Origin: a virus
IMG/VR virus record: IMGVR_UViG_3300042261_000751
Location: 1 to 21,707 of that record
Length of the DNA stretch: 21,707 bases
Strand: one strand, 5' to 3'
Shown in pieces: positions 7,910 through 14,400 of the stretch. Position numbers and translations under genes: made by a program. The notes under the pieces were generated by a model that worked only from the letters and a program-made list of their open reading frames with translations, was not told where the DNA came from and made no database searches. Every line of letters starts with the position of its first letter. Within the stretch, counting starts at the first letter, position 1.

Positions 7910-8998
7910 TTACGCCAGGAATGCCGCCTGGGCGTTGTAGACGTAGAGCTGCCAGAGCGGGTTGGTCCCGTCGTCGAAGCAGCGGCCCGACAGGGTGATC
8001 GTGTTGACGCCGCGGTCCACGCCGCGGGCGGGCGGATTCAGCCGCAGGCGCGGGATGACCAGGTCGAACCCCCACTTCATCGTGCCGGTCTCGGCGATGA
8101 TCGTGCCGGAATCCACCTCGACCTCGAGGGCGCAATTCGCGCGGCCGGTGTAGTAGGCCAGCTCGGCCGCGAGCGTGGCGGGATCCACGATCAGGGTGAT
8201 CGACACGGTCGCGCCGCGGCCCGGCCCGTGCACCAGCCGGTTGCGCACGACGCCGCTGGACGCGGTGTAGCCATCGTCGGCCTGCAGGTCGTTGCGATGC
8301 TCGAAGGTCACATCCAGGAGCCGCGCCGTGAAATTGTCGGGCGTGGCCGAGGAAATGTCTTCGGTGCCCTGGGTCGGCGTGGCGGCTAGATTGATGTCGG
8401 TCCCGGTCTCCAGCCAGCAGAACGTCTTCCCCCAGGGGATCGGGTCCTCGCTCACCTTGGCGGGGAACGCCGTCGAATCCGCGGCCCGCGTGCCGCTGCC
8501 GATCAGGCCCGCCTCTAGCTCCCAGTAGGCGCGCTCGGGGCCTCCGCGCTTGAGGCGCAGCGTGTCGGCCTTGATGCCGGTGTAGAGGTACTGCAGGCCC
8601 GCCGCCTTCTCGACCACGCCGATGCTGGGCAGCTCCACGTCGGCGGCGACCGGGGTGATCTTGTGCCGATAGGCCGTCAGCGCCGCGTCCTGCGAGGCGG
8701 AGACGACGCCCCCGGCCAGCGCCGCCAGGCCGGCCAGCGGGGTGTACCGCGCCCGCGGCTCGGGATAGGCCAGGCGCACGTCTTGGAGGACGATGCTGTC
8801 GGCGGTCGGATATATCGAACCGTGGACGGTGGCCTCGTCCGTCACGATCCGGTCGTCCCACACGGCGAACGCCTCGCCGAACTCGTAGAGTTGGAATGCC
8901 GCGCCCAGCGTCCAGGCCGCCGGCCCGGCGTCGTAGGTCGCCTCCTTGTCCCCGAGGCTCATCATCAGTTGGTCTAGCTTGCGATATTGCCGTCCCAT
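7910..8998 (-). CDS. Major tail tube protein
   Basis: 362 residues. Begins MGRQYRKLDQLMMSLGDKE after a strong AAAGGAG site. The sequence alternates beta segments throughout (GAAFQLYEFGEAFAVWDD, ISITLIVDP-type strands, WGFDLVIPRLRLN, TITLSGRCFDDG) and resembles the large siphovirus tube family (Phage_tube_2-type) in length and composition. The protein would polymerise in hexameric rings around the tape measure to form the DNA conduit. Its position directly before the G-like chaperone and after the terminator-like gene is the standard order of long flexible tails. No sheath-sized protein sits beside it, which argues against a contractile tail. The fold call is inferred from order and pattern. 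Confidence 0.7.
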   Translation of the reverse strand: MGRQYRKLDQLMMSLGDKEATYDAGPAAWTLGAAFQLYEFGEAFAVWDDRIVTDEATVHGSIYPTADSIVLQDVRLAYPEPRARYTPLAGLAALAGGVVSASQDAALTAYRHKITPVAADVELPSIGVVEKAAGLQYLYTGIKADTLRLKRGGPERAYWELEAGLIGSGTRAADSTAFPAKVSEDPIPWGKTFCWLETGTDINLAATPTQGTEDISSATPDNFTARLLDVTFEHRNDLQADDGYTASSGVVRNRLVHGPGRGATVSITLIVDPATLAAELAYYTGRANCALEVEVDSGTIIAETGTMKWGFDLVIPRLRLNPPARGVDRGVNTITLSGRCFDDGTNPLWQLYVYNAQAAFLA

Positions 8999-9034
8999 GT
9001 CCCGCTCCTTTCGCCGCAGCCGTCAGCCGGCAGT

Positions 9035-9508
9035 CTACAGCGCCTCCGTCATGTGGTAGAGCATCCGCACGTCGCCGATCACGGCGAACCAGGCCTCGTC
9101 CGCCACGGTATCCACCGCCGGCTGGGATTCCACCTGGGCCAGCTCTACCCCCGCGATCCGCGTCGCTAACAGATTATTCTGCAGCGCGTCGGCGATTAGG
9201 TCTTGCAGCTCCGCCGCGCCCAGGCTGCTGCTGGCGGTGTGGCCCAGGACCGGCGTCTCGGCGTCGCGCAGGTCCTGCACGTAGGCGCGCACGCGCACGC
9301 GATAGTCCTGGCGCTCGGTGCGGCCGGGGGCGTATTCACTCTCCATGCCGTCGTCGGAGACCGCGAGGAACGGACAGACCGCCTCGGTCGGCAGCATTTG
9401 GTTCCCCTCCGCGTCCTGCACCACCACGTAGACGCGGCTCTGCACGCCCGTTACCGACGCCTTGAGCTGGTCCCGCACGGCCTTCAGAAGCGCGACCTTG
9501 ACGCTCAT
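9035..9508 (-). CDS. Tail terminator / minor tail protein (Mu gp37- or U-like)
   Basis: 157 residues (MSVKVALLKAVRDQLKASV). Overlaps the preceding gene by four bases (ATGA). The N-terminal helix, a central strand region (YRVRVRAYVQDLRDA), then DLIADALQNNLL and a final strand (WFAVIGDVRMLYHM) match the alpha/beta layout of tail-terminator proteins that cap the tube and join it to the head. In Mu-related phages the small DUF1834-type gp37 holds this place. The match is in size, order and secondary-structure pattern; I cannot name the family with certainty. Confidence 0.6.
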   Translation of the reverse strand: MSVKVALLKAVRDQLKASVTGVQSRVYVVVQDAEGNQMLPTEAVCPFLAVSDDGMESEYAPGRTERQDYRVRVRAYVQDLRDAETPVLGHTASSSLGAAELQDLIADALQNNLLATRIAGVELAQVESQPAVDTVADEAWFAVIGDVRMLYHMTEAL

Positions 9509-10065
9509 GCGCGCCCTCCCGTCATGTGGCGCCCGGCCAGGTCGCGCAGGACCTCGGCGTCGGCGGGCTGCACCACCAGGTACGGGCGGGCCGGGATCCG
9601 CAGGTGCGCGGGGTGGGCCTTGACCGCGGCGAAGCCGGTGCCGGTGCGCTGCCCCCGGGTGCGGCGCCCCGCGCGCCCCACGCCTGGGGCCTGGTAGAGA
9701 TCCCGGCTCTTCACCCGGCGCAGGTGCGCGGGGATCTGGACGACGCCGTCGAAACCGAGCTGGTGAACGGCGGCATACCGGACGTTGGAGCCGATCCGCA
9801 GGACGCGCGCGCCCTCGACCTCCGCAACGACGCTGTTCTTCAGCCGCGCCGTCTTGATCAGCGTCTTCCCCCCGCGTATCAGGACGCGCAGCGACGGCGG
9901 CCAGGGCGTGGGCCGCCCGCCCGCGTCGAATGTCTGCTGCACGCTGCGCACCATGTGGACGCCGAACTGCTGCAGGACCGGGCGCCAGTCCTGCACGCGG
10001 CGCGCGGCCTCGGCGAGCTGCAGGATCGTCGGCCGCACATCGGCCAACGTGACGACGAGTTGCAT
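9505..10065 (-). CDS. Mu G-like virion morphogenesis / tail completion protein
   Basis: 186 residues (MQLVVTLADVRPTILQLA). The segment FGVHMVRSVQQTFDAGGRPTPW is the characteristic start of the phage virion morphogenesis family, followed by TARLKNSVV and SNVRYAAVHQLG, then IPARPYLVV near the C-terminus. These are the same landmarks as in Mu gpG and P2 gpS-type proteins, which complete the tail and help head-tail joining. A basic insert (KSRDLYQAPGVGRAGRR) lies at about 125-145. RBS GGAG upstream of the ATG at 10065. Overlaps the next gene by ATGA. In Mu the G gene lies next to F; here it follows the DUF1320 gene, an order seen in other Mu-like siphoviruses. Confidence 0.85.
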   Translation of the reverse strand: MQLVVTLADVRPTILQLAEAARRVQDWRPVLQQFGVHMVRSVQQTFDAGGRPTPWPPSLRVLIRGGKTLIKTARLKNSVVAEVEGARVLRIGSNVRYAAVHQLGFDGVVQIPAHLRRVKSRDLYQAPGVGRAGRRTRGQRTGTGFAAVKAHPAHLRIPARPYLVVQPADAEVLRDLAGRHMTGGRA

Positions 10066-10075
10066 GGGCGCTCCG

Positions 10076-10537
10076 TCAGAACAGATCCAGGGTCCCCGCC
10101 TCGTCCGTGCTGGCGCGGCCGATCGTGAAAATCCGGTCCTCGGCGCTGCGTGTGGCCTCGGGCAGGTCGCTGCCGTCGCTCGGAACCTCGCCGCTCGTCA
10201 CGTCGGGCAAAACCATCTCGCCCCGGGCCAGCCGGCGCAGCACGGCCAGCGCATCCTCGTAGTCCTGGCGGCGCCGCGCATGATCCAGGCCGCGATGCCC
10301 GTAGAGCTTCCACACGCTCGCCGCGACTGACAGGTTGCGGAGCATGACCGGGACCGGGCTGACCGGGATGCTGTAGCGGGCCCCGAGGTACCCGTCGATC
10401 TCGGCATCCGCCTGGGCGATGCACTCGGCGACCACCGTCGCGTTGACCGCCCCCGTCCCCGCGTCGTCCGTGAGCTGGATCAGCGTGGCCGAGCTGAGGC
10501 CGCTGTTGGTGATGTCGGTCTGGGTGCAGTAGCTCAT
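10076..10537 (-). CDS. DUF1320 head-tail connector protein (Mu gp36-like)
   Basis: 153 residues, beginning MSYCTQTDI. The pattern MSYCTQTDITN...LIQLTDD, then ECIAQADAEIDGYLGARY and PVMLRNLSVAASVWKLY is the signature of DUF1320, the Mu gp36-type family. These proteins are related to head completion or connector proteins that sit under the portal. The 30 C-terminal residues (SAEDRIFTIGRASTDEAGTLDLF) are the usual short ending. The ATG at 10537 has GGAG about 12 bases upstream. The stop at 10076 is 10 bases from the next gene. The preceding 164 bases hold a heptamer array instead of a gene. Confidence 0.88.
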   Translation of the reverse strand: MSYCTQTDITNSGLSSATLIQLTDDAGTGAVNATVVAECIAQADAEIDGYLGARYSIPVSPVPVMLRNLSVAASVWKLYGHRGLDHARRRQDYEDALAVLRRLARGEMVLPDVTSGEVPSDGSDLPEATRSAEDRIFTIGRASTDEAGTLDLF

Positions 10538-10565
10538 CGTCGCTTTCGCTCCGGCCTGTACGAGT

Positions 10566-10706
10566 TATTAGTGATCAGTGGTCAGTCATCAGTCATCAGT
10601 CATCAGCGATCGGTGATCGGCGATCGGTAGCCGGGATCCCACTGATCGCTGATCGCTGATCGCTGATCGCTGGTTACTGGTTACTGATCACTGGTCACCG
10701 ATCACT
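10566..10706. repeat. Inverted heptamer array of the GATCAGT / GATCGCT type
   Basis: About 140 bp made of consecutive 7-bp units. The left part (10570-10628) runs through variants such as GATCAGT, CATCAGT and GATCGGT, a short centre contains GGGATCCC, and the right part (10641-10706) is TGATCGC repeated four times, then TGGTTAC twice and TGATCAC-like units. The right half is roughly the reverse complement of the left, so the element can fold into a long imperfect hairpin. It lies between the DUF1320 gene and a 58-residue gene and its right end contains that gene's stop codon. No protein-coding signal is visible in it. Confidence 0.85.
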
Positions 10707-10878
10707 TCCCCTTTTCCGTCTCCACCACCTTGGGCTTCTGGAGAGGCATGAACAGTTCCGGATGATACGCCTGCTCCGGGATGTCCAGGATCTCGCCCCG
10801 GCGAAATGCGATCCCCCAGAAGCCGCCATCGGGCAGCGGGATCATCCGCTCGCCGGAGAGCTTCGCTTTCACGCGCAT
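10702..10878 (-). CDS. Small 58-residue protein, unknown
   Basis: Short gene between the major head protein and the DUF1320 gene. It starts at an ATG at 10878 preceded by AGGAGG at ideal spacing. Sequence begins MRVKAKLSGERMIPLPD and contains GFWGIAFRRGEILDIPE, then a Lys-rich tail. The stop is at 10702, at the edge of the GATCAGT heptamer array. Short proteins of this kind often occur just after the capsid gene of Mu-like phages, but I recognise no family. The good ribosome binding site and non-shadow composition support it as real. A head-associated role is inferred from position only. Confidence 0.7.
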   Translation of the reverse strand: MRVKAKLSGERMIPLPDGGFWGIAFRRGEILDIPEQAYHPELFMPLQKPKVVETEKGK

Positions 10879-10896
10879 CGGATCCTCCTGGTCTGG

Positions 10897-10945
10897 CCGA
10901 TCGGACCAGTCGGACAGGTCAGACCCGTCCGACTGGTCCGACGGA
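10897..10945. repeat. Nonamer array forming a 15-bp perfect stem-loop
   Basis: Tandem 9-bp units of the GTCYGACNG type. The arms 10901-10915 and 10927-10941 are perfect reverse complements (TCGGACCAGTCGGAC against its complement), and the 11-base loop contains GGTC-A-GACC. It begins ten bases beyond the major head gene's stop on the minus strand and ends before the 58-residue gene. There is no T-run after it, so a canonical intrinsic terminator is not supported; it could protect the upstream capsid mRNA or simply be a mobile repeat. Confidence 0.8.
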
Positions 10946-10950
10946 GCCGC

Positions 10951-11856
10951 TTAGGTGTTGACCGTTTTCACGGCCTTCCAGGGGAGTAGGTATCCGGCGT
11001 TGTAGCTGCCTTCCGCCGAGTACAGGAACTCGCCCTTCTTGAACACGTGGTCTGAGGTCGGGCTGTCGAGCGCCACCAGGGCCGGCCGCTTGACCATGCT
11101 CAGGGCCAGGGGCTTGATCGGCCCGAACATGTTCAGCAGATACCAGTCGTTGGCGTCCGTCGCGGCCATGCGCGGGTCGACGACCACCTTCGCCGCCCCC
11201 ATCAGCATGTTGCTCGTGTTGCTGATGATGCTGGCGTTGAACGTCTGCTCGGCCACGTACTGCAGGCCGGCGGGCACGACCGCCACCAGGTCGGTCACCG
11301 GGTTCGCCGGCTCGCCCCGGTCGTTCTTGAAGCCCAGCAGCGCGGCGCGGGCCGCGGCGAAGTCGGTCGCGAACTGCGCCTGGGTGGTGCCGGTGCCGGC
11401 CAGCAGGTTGTCGATGTTGCCCGAGTCGCCCACGACGCGGGTGTCGGCGAAGAACGCCGTGCCGTCATAGGCCAGGCCCGAGGTCCCGCCGGTCAGTAGG
11501 GCGCTAATCAGCGCGTCGATGTGGAGCTTGCCCACCTGGGCCAGCTCCTGGATGCGCGGCTTGTAGATTCCGAGCTGGTCCCGCTCGATGGCGGTCCGCT
11601 TCACGCCGATCGTGGACTCCCATTCCTTGTTCGTGATGGCGTAGCGGTACCGGCGCAACCCCTCGACGCTCTTCTCGTCGAGCCACTCCTTCATGGCCGG
11701 CGGCGCGCCGAGCCAGGACAAATCGAGGAAGTCGCTGTTGTTGGGAAACTCCGTCGCGAGCCCTTCCATGGGGCTCGTGAGGCCGGCATACGCCTCCAGG
11801 AAGATGGCCTGGAAGTCGGTCCGGATCGCGGCCAGGGTATCGGCACTGACGATCAT
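10951..11856 (-). CDS. T: Major head protein, Mu gpT-like
   Basis: 301 residues. MIVSADTLAAIRTDFQAIFLEAY is the classic start of the Mu gpT family (major capsid, HK97 fold), followed by MKEWLDEKSVEGLRRYRYAITNKEWE, which contains the conserved W-x-x-E, R-x-Y region, and a central KLHIDALISALLTGG with the C-terminal FKKGEFLYSAEGSYNAGYLLPWKAVKT. The length matches the family. Strong AAAGGAG ribosome binding site before the ATG at 11856. It follows the protease/scaffold and capsid-associated genes, as expected. Just upstream lies a GGAATGC inverted repeat that leaves the ribosome binding site intact. Confidence 0.92.
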   Translation of the reverse strand: MIVSADTLAAIRTDFQAIFLEAYAGLTSPMEGLATEFPNNSDFLDLSWLGAPPAMKEWLDEKSVEGLRRYRYAITNKEWESTIGVKRTAIERDQLGIYKPRIQELAQVGKLHIDALISALLTGGTSGLAYDGTAFFADTRVVGDSGNIDNLLAGTGTTQAQFATDFAAARAALLGFKNDRGEPANPVTDLVAVVPAGLQYVAEQTFNASIISNTSNMLMGAAKVVVDPRMAATDANDWYLLNMFGPIKPLALSMVKRPALVALDSPTSDHVFKKGEFLYSAEGSYNAGYLLPWKAVKTVNT

Positions 11857-11884
11857 GGTGCGCTCCTTTCAGTCGTTGTCGAGT

Positions 11885-11965
11885 TCGGAATGCGGAATGC
11901 GGAATGCGGATTGGGGACCCGTCCCCCGCCGCAGATTCCGCACTCCGCATTCGCCATTCCGCATC
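11885..11965. repeat. Palindromic GGAATGC heptamer element
   Basis: Four tandem GGAATGC-type heptamers (11887-11911), a perfect 6-bp hairpin GGGGAC-CC-GTCCCC at 11913-11926, then an inverted degenerate array of the same heptamer (GATTCCGCACTCCGCATTCG-like, 11934-11965). It fills the gap between the capsid-associated gene (stop 11972) and the major head gene (start 11856). The arms pair imperfectly. No coding signal is seen in it. Confidence 0.85.
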
Positions 11966-11971
11966 CCTCCG

Positions 11972-13009
11972 CTAGACCTTCGTCGCGGCGACGGCGGTCG
12001 GGTTCGCGTAGGTCACGACCAGGCGCGTGCGGCCGGCGGTGCCGGCCCCCACGCTGGTGACCACGCCGATCACGTTCCGGGCGGCGGCCGAGTAGAGCAC
12101 CCGCTGCTCGGACGCGATGTAGGCGCCCGCCTTCCCGCCGGGGTGCTCGATGTTGTTGACCTCGCCGGCCAAGAGGTCGGTCGCCTTCAGGTCGGTCGCC
12201 GTGAAAAACCCATTCGCGGAGGAGCCGTCGCCCACCACCAGGCTGGCGCTCGTCGCCGCGTCCCACAGGGCGATGCCGTGGACGGCCACGTCCAGAATCT
12301 GGCTGCCGGCCGGGAGTGCGATCGTCCCGGTGTAGGTGCCCGCGCCGGTCTCGGTGAACGTCACCTCCTCCATCACGACATGGTAGGCCGCGGCGTTGAT
12401 GCCGTCGCACTTGTTCAGTTCGGCGGCGGTGGCGGTGACCGACTGGATCGGCAGGGCGCTCGGCCCGCACAGGATCCAGCCCGAGGTTGCACTGACGTAC
12501 TGCACCAGGATCCCGGCCGCGATGCCATTGGTCGACGTGTCGTCGAACGTCTGGTCATCCTTCACGTACATCATCTTCCCGACGTCGGTGATCGCGATGC
12601 TGGTCGCGTCCAGGAGGAAGATCCCGGTCCGCACCCGGACGTTGTACGTTCCGCTGGCGGCCGAGCCGGCGGCCACCTGCTCCTCGGCCACGCCCACGCA
12701 GCGGTAGTTCGCGGTATCCGCGGCGGGGACCGCGTAGCCGGTGGACGGGTTGATGCACACCATGCCGCCCTTGTAGATAGTGACGGCGGTCTGGACGGGG
12801 TAGCTCTTGATCCCCGGCCACTCCTTCATTTTCGTCTCGCGGTCGGCGGACAGGGCCCCGACGGCCAGTGGCAGGCCGCCCAGGCCGATCGCGAGGCTCT
12901 CCCATGGCGCGGCGGCGACGACGGCCGCCACCCCGCACAGCGCCACCAGCAGGACCGCGGCGACCATCAGCCCCCGCGGCGTCTTCATCCGATTCCACAC
13001 TCTGCGCAT
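11972..13009 (-). CDS. DUF2190-like capsid decoration protein with N-terminal membrane segment
   Basis: 345 residues. Residues about 14-34 (GLMVAAVLLVALCGVAAVVAA) form a hydrophobic segment after a basic start (MRRVWNRMKTPR), a signal-anchor or signal-peptide layout with Ala-rich sites behind it. From about residue 55 the sequence looks like DUF2190-type capsid decoration or cement proteins: VTIYKGGMVCINPSTGYAVP, then YRCVGVAEEQV, with the rest beta-rich (VVTSVGAGTAGRTRLVVTYANP). Such proteins decorate the capsid surface. The membrane segment is not normal for that role and is the odd feature. AAAGGAG lies six bases before the ATG at 13009, which supports this start over later ATGs (residues 8 and 15). 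Function otherwise inferred from order. Confidence 0.65.
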   Translation of the reverse strand: MRRVWNRMKTPRGLMVAAVLLVALCGVAAVVAAAPWESLAIGLGGLPLAVGALSADRETKMKEWPGIKSYPVQTAVTIYKGGMVCINPSTGYAVPAADTANYRCVGVAEEQVAAGSAASGTYNVRVRTGIFLLDATSIAITDVGKMMYVKDDQTFDDTSTNGIAAGILVQYVSATSGWILCGPSALPIQSVTATAAELNKCDGINAAAYHVVMEEVTFTETGAGTYTGTIALPAGSQILDVAVHGIALWDAATSASLVVGDGSSANGFFTATDLKATDLLAGEVNNIEHPGGKAGAYIASEQRVLYSAAARNVIGVVTSVGAGTAGRTRLVVTYANPTAVAATKV

Positions 13010-13026
13010 CGCGTGCTCCTTTCCGT

Positions 13027-13069
13027 GTCGGACCGGTCTGAGGGGTCCGACGAGTCTGACGGTCGGACG
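13027..13069. repeat. Nonamer GTCYGACNG array between protease/scaffold and decoration genes
   Basis: Tandem 9-bp units with an 8-bp inverted pair GTCGGACC (13027-13034) and GGTCCGAC (13044-13051), loop of nine bases. It is the same family as the arrays at 10897-10945 and 15462-15508. It lies in the gap after the protease/scaffold stop (13073) and ends just before the ribosome binding site of the decoration gene. No T-run follows on the minus strand. Confidence 0.75.
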
Positions 13070-13072
13070 CGG

Positions 13073-13600
13073 TTAGGCCTGCGCCTTCCGCGCCTTGAAC
13101 GCTGCGAACGTCACCCCGAGCTGCTCGTGCAGGCCATGGTGCGCCGCGTACTCGGCCTTGAGGGCCGCGTCGGGATCCGCCGCGCCGCCCGGGGCGTGCT
13201 CGCCCAGCGGGACGACCTTCGGTAGGCTCTTGAGCAACCCCATCAGGATCTCGCCCGCCGGCGTGGGCGCCGCGCCCTCGGCGAACGTCACCACGGCCTC
13301 GGACAGCATCGCCTGCTCCAGCACCTGCGGCACCCCTGCGTCGCGCCACGCGGGCAGGAACGTGCCGGCCGCGATGCCGGCCTCCACGAACGCCGTGACC
13401 TCGGCGTGCACGGCGGCGGCACGGGCCGCGCGCGCGGCCGCGGCATCGGCCTCGGCCACCGCCTTGGCCGCGGCGGCCTGCTCGCGCGCGCGGACCTGGT
13501 CCTCGGTGAATTGCCCGGCCGTGGATGCCGGGGGCTCCTCGCCGGGCACGGGAATCCCAGCCTCGGCGAAGAGCGCCTTGAGCCGTTCCCAGAACTTCAT
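13073..13600 (-). CDS. Nested capsid scaffold protein (Mu Z-like) from internal start
   Basis: In-frame internal start inside the protease gene at codon 204 (MKFWERLKALFAEAG). The ATG at 13600 is preceded by GGAGGAG at seven-base spacing, one of the best ribosome binding sites in the window and with no other job inside a coding region. The product would be 175 residues, Ala/Glu-rich and helical (EQAAAAKAVAEADAAAARAARAAAVHAEV), the composition expected of an assembly scaffold. Mu itself makes the scaffold Z from an internal start in gene I, and lambda makes Nu3 inside C. Function is assigned by that analogy and the sequence evidence. Confidence 0.7.
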   Translation of the reverse strand: MKFWERLKALFAEAGIPVPGEEPPASTAGQFTEDQVRAREQAAAAKAVAEADAAAARAARAAAVHAEVTAFVEAGIAAGTFLPAWRDAGVPQVLEQAMLSEAVVTFAEGAAPTPAGEILMGLLKSLPKVVPLGEHAPGGAADPDAALKAEYAAHHGLHEQLGVTFAAFKARKAQA

Positions 13601-14209
13601 CGGCGCTCCTCCATCCCCCTCCGCAAATTGCTCATCCTCGACCAGGGCGCGGAGGGATGCCACCTGGTCCAGGATGGCCTGCCGCTTGTCGGCGACGGCG
13701 TCGTCGTCCAGCAGTCCATAGATCCGCTCGCACAGCAGGCTGCAGCCGTCCAGGACGCGCATGATGGCGGCCTGGCGGTCCAGCGCCTCGGCGATCGGCA
13801 TCTCGAGATCGATCGCCTCGAAGGTCCCGGCCGCGAACCGCACCGGGGTCATGCCCCTCACGGCCGGGGTCGCGCCGCCCAGAAATCCCACGTGGCGCAG
13901 GTACGGTTTGCCGGTCCCCTCAAAGGCGGGAAACACGGCCATTGAGATATGTTTGAACGCCCCCGCGCGGACCATCCGCTGGAGCTCGGGCGACACCTGC
14001 CGCACCTTGGCCCAGAGCTGGTCGCGAATGACGCGGAGCTGCGCGACCCAGCCGTGCGCCGGGCTGTCGGTGTCGGGGTGGCCCAGGACCAGCGGGGCCT
14101 CGCAACGGGCCGGATCGTAGTCCGCCGCGATGGACTTCAGATCCTCCACCGTGATCGGCATCTTCCCGGGGTACGCCCCGGCCCGGAAGATCTGGATCCA
14201 GGTATTCAT
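13073..14209 (-). CDS. I: Mu I-like head maturation protease with C-terminal scaffold
   Basis: 378 residues. The N-terminal domain has PGKMPITVEDLKSIAADYDP, then APLVLGHPDTDSPAHGWVA, AGAFKHISMAVFP and LRHVGFLGGATPAVRGM, the landmarks of the Mu I (peptidase U35) prohead protease family. It would cut the scaffold and mature the capsid. Residues 204-378 are Ala-rich and helical, the scaffold half. The gene overlaps the small upstream gene by ATGA at 14209. The same region provides a separate scaffold start at 13600. Its position between the Mu F-like protein and the capsid genes supports the role. Confidence 0.85.
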   Translation of the reverse strand: MNTWIQIFRAGAYPGKMPITVEDLKSIAADYDPARCEAPLVLGHPDTDSPAHGWVAQLRVIRDQLWAKVRQVSPELQRMVRAGAFKHISMAVFPAFEGTGKPYLRHVGFLGGATPAVRGMTPVRFAAGTFEAIDLEMPIAEALDRQAAIMRVLDGCSLLCERIYGLLDDDAVADKRQAILDQVASLRALVEDEQFAEGDGGAPMKFWERLKALFAEAGIPVPGEEPPASTAGQFTEDQVRAREQAAAAKAVAEADAAAARAARAAAVHAEVTAFVEAGIAAGTFLPAWRDAGVPQVLEQAMLSEAVVTFAEGAAPTPAGEILMGLLKSLPKVVPLGEHAPGGAADPDAALKAEYAAHHGLHEQLGVTFAAFKARKAQA

Positions 14210-14400
14210 CGCGCCCCCCTCCCCTCGGCAGGCTCGGGACGGCGCCCGATCAGTGCATGCCGCTTCGCGATACGGACGGCGCCGCCCAGGTCGCGGCGGC
14301 GGATCTGGCGGGTGACCGTGCCGACGACATACTGCCGGACGCGGGACGATTGGTCCCCCAGCACCTGCCGCCGGATCGCCTTGGTCTTCTTGGCGTTCAT
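14206..14400 (-). CDS. Small basic protein, unknown
   Basis: 64 residues, rich in Arg and Lys (MNAKKTKAIRRQVLGDQSS, then RQIRRRDLGG, AKRHALIGRR). ATG at 14400 overlaps the Mu F-like stop as ATGA and is preceded by AAGGAG; the TGA overlaps the protease start in the same way. Precise overlaps on both sides show that it is a real gene in a coupled operon. I do not recognise a family. A basic protein between the Mu F-like protein and the protease could bind nucleic acid or capsid parts, but this is speculative. Small conserved ORFs at this place occur in other phage head operons. Confidence 0.7.
   Translation of the reverse strand: MNAKKTKAIRRQVLGDQSSRVRQYVVGTVTRQIRRRDLGGAVRIAKRHALIGRRPEPAEGRGAR

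Noticed and set aside
7452-8861. 469-codon minus-strand frame as one protein
   Set aside because: Only its last 138 codons (from 7868) have a ribosome binding site and normal composition; the upstream part is out of frame with the tail tube gene.
10566-10706. CRISPR array
   Set aside because: The units are continuous 7-bp repeats without spacers, and no cas-like gene is near.
10897-10945. Intrinsic transcription terminator
   Set aside because: The stem is strong, but no T-run follows it on either strand and the genes on both sides appear co-transcribed.
11693-13225. Plus-strand frame of 510 codons opposite the capsid genes
   Set aside because: Antisense shadow; it even reads through the GGAATGC array and two real gene boundaries.
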